DNA from: Pavlovales sp. CCMP2436
Taxonomy: Eukaryota; Haptophyta; Pavlovophyceae; Pavlovales
Assembly: GCA_026770615.1 (NCBI GenBank)
Contig: MU631461.1
Span: 63,225-73,734, forward strand
Length of the DNA stretch: 10,510 nucleotides
Direction: 5' to 3'
A program made the translations under genes and the position numbers. How positions within the stretch are numbered: the stretch's first letter is position 1; every line of letters starts with the position of its first letter. This document shows positions 5,837 through 10,510 of this stretch, in pieces. The notes under the pieces were generated by a model, which was not told the DNA's origin, ran no database searches, and saw only the letters and a list, made by a program, of their open reading frames with translations.

Positions 5837-6694
5837 ATGGCACCGCCGGCGGCAACCCCAAATGGGCCAAGAAGGCACTCAAGTAAATGCCTCCAACAGA
5901 CTGAAAGACCACAAATGAAAGTACAACCGAATATATGTACTGCACCTGCAGCTGAAGATTGGAAATCTAGAGCTGTAGCTAAATCAATAAGACATGCCAC
6001 TAAATTATGGCTCACAAGAGCCACCCGGAGAGCTGCACTACAAACCGGTAGGGAGTGGAAAGTGGCACGCGCCATGGGTGAAGCGACCAGGCGAAGAGGA
6101 TCACTCACAAAAACAAATAATCTAAAATATAGAATGACTAAAAACCCCACGGAAAAGGAACACCATAGAACACGAATCCACCAATGTGGGAGAACCACGC
6201 TTCCTAGAGAAAAGCAGCCACCACAGGCAATGCCCTCGGACACCACCAAAAGAAAAATACCACACTACGAGTCACTAGGGACCAGGGAAAGGGCTTCTGC
6301 CACCCCACGCATCAAACAAAAGGGAAACGTCCAATCATGCCGAACGAGAGCAAACGTCCCACACACTCTGCTACCGACGTACCACGACTTAAGCAAACTT
6401 AAACGGCTCTTGTCCGATACTAACATAGCAAGACGGCAACGCATAAAATCACATCACCAACACAACGATAGGAGACTCCTAATCCTAACAATATCACCAC
6501 GGTTAGCGAGACACATTCAGCCATGCTCAGCGCTCCCGTCAGGGAGCACTCGCCCATCTACTCGGAAAAGGTACTTAACCACACAGGGACAGAAAATACA
6601 TCACCGAGGCAACAGCCCGGCCACTCGAAAAAAGGTTCTTAACCACACACGGAAGCGATATTTACCGCCGGGCCACGCAAGTAGCACGTATTAA
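5837..6694 (+). CDS. Candidate LINE ORF1 protein (basic, function unrecognised)
   Basis: An open frame of 285 codons immediately upstream of ORF2. The ATG is in a strong eukaryotic context (GCCGCAATGG: G at -3 and G at +4). The product is rich in Arg, Lys, Thr, Pro and His, which suits a nucleic-acid-binding ORF1, but I recognise no RRM, no CCHC knuckle and no clear coiled coil. Residues about 40-85 (EDWKSRAVAKS... to ...ARAMGEATRR) look most protein-like. The plus strand is T-poor, so chance open frames are long here. The other two frames also have open pieces (frame 0 at 5703-5917; frame 1 at about 6484-6642). The true ORF1 may thus be a frameshifted mosaic. It overlaps the open frame of ORF2 by 116 nt. 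Confidence 0.4.
   Translation: MAPPAATPNGPRRHSSKCLQQTERPQMKVQPNICTAPAAEDWKSRAVAKSIRHATKLWLTRATRRAALQTGREWKVARAMGEATRRRGSLTKTNNLKYRMTKNPTEKEHHRTRIHQCGRTTLPREKQPPQAMPSDTTKRKIPHYESLGTRERASATPRIKQKGNVQSCRTRANVPHTLLPTYHDLSKLKRLLSDTNIARRQRIKSHHQHNDRRLLILTISPRLARHIQPCSALPSGSTRPSTRKRYLTTQGQKIHHRGNSPATRKKVLNHTRKRYLPPGHASSTY
6560..6670 (+). repeat. Imperfect tandem duplication at the ORF1/ORF2 overlap
   Basis: Copy A (6560-6606) and copy B (6623-6670) share ACTCG(G/A)AAAAGGT(A/T)CTTAACCACACA. Copy B has a six-A run (6628-6633) with one more base than copy A. As peptides, copy A in the ORF1 frame reads KRYLTTQGQKIHHR and copy B in the ORF2 frame reads KRFLTTHGSDIYRR. The repeat is thus kept as protein across a one-base frame change. 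Confidence 0.65.
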
Positions 6695-7346
6695 CCCTCG
6701 CCCATGGTATGTAGCGATCAGGGTAGGGGAAGCAAGCAATTCTGGCCCGCCAGGACATGGGAAGGGGCGATCAAACCGTGCCGCCGCCAACACACAACCA
6801 CATCTGCCCATCGCCAGCACGAAACCACACCCTCCCAAAGCAAAAGTAGAGTCTATAACCAACTCGACGACATTAACGCTAGCCAGTGGCAATGTAGGCT
6901 CAATGGTGGGTGAGATCCGAAGAAAGATAGTAGAAGTACTCGCCAAACGGCAATCTCCGGACATGTCTGGAAACCCCACAAAGCAGAAACGCCCATATGA
7001 CATTGTCCTTCTCCAGGACACCTCCCTCAAAGTAAACCAATGCCTCGACAACATATTGGGCGCCGAATACACAGTATACCACGACCCATCCCCGGGCGCA
7101 GTGGGGAGAGGGGTTGCTATAGTAATCAGCGGCTTACTGGGAACGCCCCTCACAAATATTGACTACGGCTCAAATATAGACAAGATCGCAGCAGGCCGTA
7201 TAATAACAGGAGATCTCACCTTCCCAACAGAAGACGGCGAAATCAAAACAATAGAACTCACGAGTTTCTATGTCCCATGCGACCCAAACGCCAAACAACC
7301 CTTCCTAGATTTTTTGGGCACATATCTCCGGGGCCGCTCCAACTGA
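6579..7346 (+). CDS. LINE ORF2 segment 1: N-terminal leader and first half of APE-type endonuclease
   Basis: After a basic, proline-rich leader with the peptide RVGEASNSGPP (6720-6752), the frame enters an apurinic-endonuclease-like fold. This shows the strand LTLASGNVGS (6873-6902, with the expected Asn at 6891), then YDIVLLQDTSL (6996-7028). The latter corresponds to the family's dIvlLQETh box, but the metal-binding Glu is an Asp (GAC 7017-7019) and the following His is a Ser. GRGVAIVIS and LTSFYVPCDP follow, matching the sGGvai and inxYaP strands. The segment ends at TGA 7344-7346, just before the GDxN strand. Members of the family use Mg2+ to nick DNA for priming. Confidence 0.8.
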   Translation, partial: PHRDRKYITEATARPLEKRFLTTHGSDIYRRATQVARINPRPWYVAIRVGEASNSGPPGHGKGRSNRAAANTQPHLPIASTKPHPPKAKVESITNSTTLTLASGNVGSMVGEIRRKIVEVLAKRQSPDMSGNPTKQKRPYDIVLLQDTSLKVNQCLDNILGAEYTVYHDPSPGAVGRGVAIVISGLLGTPLTNIDYGSNIDKIAAGRIITGDLTFPTEDGEIKTIELTSFYVPCDPNAKQPFLDFLGTYLRGRSN

Positions 7347-7685
7347 GTCGGCGTAGTGCGCATGGTAGGCGGCGATGGCAATGGTGTCTGGGAAATCAAC
7401 GAGAGAATACACAATGACGGCACACTAAACAACGACAACAGCGAAGCGGCCAGCGCCTTCAGGACTTGCATGGAAAGCTGCCTAGACCTCCACAACCAGA
7501 AACCACCAGGCTCTTTCAACCCGGAAGCACTGCCCACACACGAACATGAAAAAGGGAAGTCTCGAATTGACTACCTATTCATAAACGCAAACCTCGACAA
7601 ATATGTGCGCCACACAGACCGCTTGGAACAGATTTGCGTCCCCACCTTATCTGAGGAAAAGAAAGTAATAAGCGCCCACTACTAG
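7347..7685 (+). CDS. LINE ORF2 segment 2: second half of APE-type endonuclease
   Basis: The same frame continues after the stop with VVRMVGGDGNGVWE, the GDFN strand with Phe replaced by Gly (GDGN at 7371-7382). GKSRIDYLFI follows (usual SRIDYxxxS), then ISAHY (7668-7682), where the family has SDHxP. The His is kept (7677-7679) but the Asp before it is Ala (GCC 7674-7676). TAG follows at once at 7683. Spacing between the boxes is normal, so the assignment to the endonuclease is firm, but activity is doubtful. The segment has no plausible start of its own (a GTG at 7356 and an ATG at 7362 exist) and is best read as part of one broken ORF2. Confidence 0.78.
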   Translation, partial: VGVVRMVGGDGNGVWEINERIHNDGTLNNDNSEAASAFRTCMESCLDLHNQKPPGSFNPEALPTHEHEKGKSRIDYLFINANLDKYVRHTDRLEQICVPTLSEEKKVISAHY

Positions 7686-8264
7686 ATCGAAGCCACTATA
7701 CCGCTCGAGGAACTAGGAGACATTGTCCGACCGATACAGAGAATCCACGTCCACCCGCATCGCTTCAAAGTAGATTTAGCGAATCCCACAGAAAGGAAAG
7801 ACGCGGTCGAATCGATCCAACCCGCGCTTGAAAAATGGCTCAAAGTACTCCCCACTGAACTACGAAGAGCATACATAGAAAAAGAGGTCCTTGCGGACTC
7901 GTCAACCCCTCACGAATGGCAAGAATGCTCGCGCAATTTACAGGCGACACTAGAACAACTAATAGACCTCACAGTCCGGGCGGTCCAAGATGCCGTAGGC
8001 CAACCCGATCCTGCAAGACTTCGCAAAGGACCAAAACCAGGCCGGCCATGCAGGAAAACATCATGGGCCCCAGATGCAGGCCCACACGCACAGATGGAAT
8101 TCTGGTATACAAAAGCGCAAATAAAAACAGAAGCAGTGATATACAACAAGAATAAAGAACACGGGCAAGGGCACTCACAAGGATGGTGGAGCCTGGACAA
8201 CTTAACAACAACAAAAATGGCGGGCTATCTGCGCGAGTTTTGCAAAATTGCCGATAAATGGTAG
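7686..8264 (+). CDS. LINE ORF2 segment 3: linker between endonuclease and RT
   Basis: In the ORF2 frame this stretch is open between two TAG codons. It encodes a mostly helical, charged region (IHVHPHRFKVDLANP near its start; RRAYIEKEVLADSS; KAQIKTEAVIYNKNKE; GWWSLDNLTTTKMAGYLREF). LINE ORF2 proteins have a variable helical linker of this length and character here, leading to the RT fingers. I find no separate domain, zinc finger or enzyme motif. The TAG at its end lies in a run of good coding sequence (KIADKW before; ETLPQH after). Confidence 0.7.
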   Translation: MEATIPLEELGDIVRPIQRIHVHPHRFKVDLANPTERKDAVESIQPALEKWLKVLPTELRRAYIEKEVLADSSTPHEWQECSRNLQATLEQLIDLTVRAVQDAVGQPDPARLRKGPKPGRPCRKTSWAPDAGPHAQMEFWYTKAQIKTEAVIYNKNKEHGQGHSQGWWSLDNLTTTKMAGYLREFCKIADKW

Positions 8265-10510
8265 GAGACCCTACCCCAGCACCCCGGAGTAGCTCCGAAT
8301 AACAGCGACCAGACTGCACGGGAACCCTCCCGGCCCACAGTAGCAACCCTCAGGACTCTGCCCGTCCAAAAACTACAGCTCTACGCCACCGAACTCAGGA
8401 AGCACATGGCAATATGCTGCGCTAAAAAGGAGGCAGCTCAATTAATAGCCAACAAAGCAGCGGACGACAGACTCCAGAAGGCAATTACCACGGGCCTGTT
8501 CCGGGCCGCCACGAACAACGCGAGGAAGCTCCTCTACTCCCGGCCCATGCAACAGGGGGTTCACATGCTGAGACACCAGACAACCGGGAAAGTGACAACA
8601 AAACCATTTGAAGTCACCGCCATCGCCACGGATTATAATTGGACCCTGCTGGGCACCACTCCACCCATCCCCCCCCCCACGGGCATGCCATGGCAGGACA
8701 TAAATCAATGGCATGACCTGACATCACGCTGGACGCCAACGGAAAAAACAAACGCCGAATCACTTGCTACTGTAAATGACCTCGTCCGCCTAATTACTGC
8801 CAGTAAGGCACGCAGTGCACCATGGATGGATGGGGTCCAATATCTAGCTCTAAAGTTACTGCTCCAAGCCGACACGGAAGGCGAACTACACAACCTTCTC
8901 ACAAACGTTCTGAATACCACGCTTAAAGAAAAGAACCTGCCAACCCAACTAGGCGCGTCGGAAATTGTCTACTTCTACAAGAAAGGTGACCCCTCCAAAC
9001 TGTCAAACTATAGGGGCCTCGCACTCCAGAGCGTCATTTATAAGCTCCCCGCAGCATTCATCGCGGGCCAACTACTAGGCGCTGCGGGTCAGAGGAAACT
9101 CCTATCGGAACAACAGCTCGCGGCCAGAAAGAACGGCAGAGCGGCGGATCACGTAGCAGTGATGGCTGCGGCCATAGTGGAGGCCACGGCGGCAGGAAGA
9201 GAACTACACATCATAACGTGCGATATTCATAAAGCTTTTGACGCCGTCCCACGCTACGCACTGTGGGAAGCCATGGAACTCCACGGCTACCCAGCCGAGA
9301 CTATACGACGAGTACGCATGCTCCAAACATGCACCGGGGCCACCGTGCGAACACAGTACGGAAGATCAAAGGACCCTGTCTATATCACAATGGGGTGCAA
9401 GCAAGGCTGCCCCCTGAGCCCGATCACCTACTGCTTATTTATGAATATGCTCCACCGACAGCTGGACAAGCATCCTGGCGACTACCAACCGACCCCGCCA
9501 CCAGGCCACACCCACAGGAAACTGTGCACCCCACTAAAATACCAAGCGTACATGGACGATCTAGCACTCTTTGCAGATAACGCGTGTGCAGCCCAGGCCA
9601 TAATAGGGATAGCAGACCGCTTCCTCGCGGCGTACAAGATGGAATTCAACGCCAAAAAATGCTACCACACCTCAATTCTACCCAAGCTGCAAACAAATTG
9701 GGGGCCCAATCCACCAATAAAGACAGTCAGCGACGACCGAGGCAACCCCATTCAGAAAACTTGCATCTGCCTGCCGTCAAGGGAAATAGGCGCCTTACAC
9801 ATTGAGGTCCCCCAGACACCACACGACAAAACGTTTGAGTACCTGGGACACCTCCTCCCCATCAATGGCAATTGGGAGGCCCAGGAACGCAAGCTTCGGA
9901 TCAAACTAGCACAAGCCATAGGGAAAGTTCATCTCGCCTCGAACAAGGGGGCTTGCCACACCCTCTGGGTTGCCAAGCTCTCTCAACACGACGCAGCATC
10001 ACTACTGTCATATTATATGGGGGCATCAGACCTATCAGAGGCATTCCTAAACACGATGCTCACAGCCATCGTCGAGGCTACACGCCTCCGATGCACACTA
10101 GGGACCCACGTAGCACGAGAGCGCCTGTGTGGCCCGCCAGAACGCGACGGCCTAGGAATGATCGACCCACGCGCACAAAACGCGGGCGAAAAAGTGACCA
10201 CCATGCTGCGCTTGCTGAACTCCCCTGAGGAATCTGCAACCCATGCTCTAGCAGCACACGCACTTAGCGTCGTACAAAACGGGGCCTCCCAACAAGCCAA
10301 GGCACGGACCATGCCTACGGCAAGAGGGGCAATCAGAGGCCTAGACGAGGCACCCCCGGGAGAGGAGACGTGGGATTTATTCGAGAATTATGCATGCCTG
10401 CACTCGACACCTATGGGTGAACTTGCCCCCGCCCTTCTATGGCCAGGCCAGGGTACCAAACCCCTGGTGTCAGCGGCAGCCCTAGCGGCGATGAGTGCCG
10501 GAACCGTACT
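8265..10510 (+). CDS. LINE ORF2 segment 4: reverse transcriptase, partial (runs off right edge)
   Basis: About 748 codons are open to the window end with no stop. The RT landmarks come in order: PWMDGVQYLALKLL (fingers); YFYKKGDPSKLSNYRGLAL (8970-9026, the non-LTR block 0/1 NYR box); LSEQQLAARKNGRAADH; motif A CDIHKAFDAV (catalytic Asp 9222-9224); motif B GCKQGCPLSP (9393-9422); motif C YMDD (9549-9560) in AYMDDLALFAD; then FEYLGHLLPINGNW (motif D/E region) and the late block ERDGLGMIDPRAQNAGEK typical of LINE C-termini. All three catalytic Asp positions are kept. YMDD is less usual than YADD or FADD in LINEs. A terminal CCHC knuckle or RNase H, if any, is beyond the edge. Clade cannot be fixed by eye. 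Confidence 0.9.

Larger units (their letters stand above)
5707..10510 (+). mobile_element. LINE-type non-LTR retrotransposon, 5' and middle parts
   Basis: From about 5820 the plus strand becomes markedly rich in A and C and poor in T and G, and stays so to the right edge, as expected for one transcription unit. It holds a basic ORF1 candidate and an ORF2 with an endonuclease/exonuclease/phosphatase-type domain followed by a non-LTR RT (motifs A, B and C) and part of the C-terminal region. No LTR or integrase is present in this unit. The 5' boundary is set only by composition and the end of the low-complexity stretch. The 3' end, including any tail and target duplication, is outside the window. 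The copy has three in-frame stops in ORF2. Confidence 0.88.
6579..10510 (+). pseudogene. LINE ORF2 (endonuclease + reverse transcriptase), broken by three stops, runs off the window
   Basis: One frame carries recognisable homology all the way from about 6720 to the right edge. It is interrupted only by TGA 7344-7346, TAG 7683-7685 and TAG 8262-8264. Upstream it is open back to a TAA at 6576. ORF2 nicks target DNA with its endonuclease and copies the element RNA with its RT (target-primed reverse transcription). The first in-frame ATG (6903) falls inside the endonuclease fold, after the strand LTLASGNVGS. Translation must therefore begin further up, by fusion or frameshift from ORF1, by a non-AUG start, or from an ATG since lost. 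About 1,300 codons are in view, so most of a normal LINE ORF2 is present. Each stop can come from CGA or CAG by one C-to-T change. Confidence 0.85.

Noticed and set aside
8442..8920. Minus-strand frames opposite the RT
   Set aside because: Antisense shadows of ORF2, which has clear RT homology on the plus strand.

Overview
Organism. The window looks like transposon-filled eukaryotic nuclear DNA. It has no bacterial-type operons, no Shine-Dalgarno spacing, no rRNA or tRNA and no clear host gene. It holds the 5' portion of a Ty1/copia-type LTR retrotransposon, a LINE-type (APE + RT) non-LTR retrotransposon, and between them a patchwork of short inverted and direct repeats with microsatellites. 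A fungus, alga or other protist would fit, but the sequence does not let me name the lineage.

Layout. (1) 1-3645, minus strand: a copia-type element running leftward. Its probable 5' LTR is at about 3302-3645. A long gag-protease-integrase frame runs from 3212 down to 552 and continues, after a one-base frame change near 575-586, to the left edge. RT, RNase H and the 3' LTR would lie beyond the window. (2) 3646-5700: no convincing gene. It holds a (TG)n tract, a large imperfect inverted repeat (3749-4215), a strong 31-bp hairpin (4402-4472), a G13/C10 palindrome, a small GGAGCCT minisatellite, scattered TIR-like repeats with the core GCGGGCAATAAGAA, and a purine- and GGC-rich stretch. (3) About 5707-10510, plus strand: a LINE running rightward. 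It has a basic ORF1 candidate (5837-6694) and an ORF2 in one frame (6579 to the right edge), with an apurinic-endonuclease-like domain and a reverse transcriptase that has all its catalytic aspartates. Three in-frame stops (7344 TGA, 7683 TAG, 8262 TAG) cut ORF2; each is one C-to-T change from a sense codon. The ORF continues out of the window.

How the parts relate. The two retrotransposons are transcribed divergently away from the repeat-rich middle. Both copies look damaged: frame change in the integrase; stops and altered catalytic residues in the endonuclease. The points most worth checking are a predicted membrane segment between Gag and protease in the copia element, the altered endonuclease beside an intact RT in the LINE, the possible ORF1/ORF2 frame change at an internal duplication, and the TIR-like repeat family in the middle. 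I see no clear evidence of a wholly new system.
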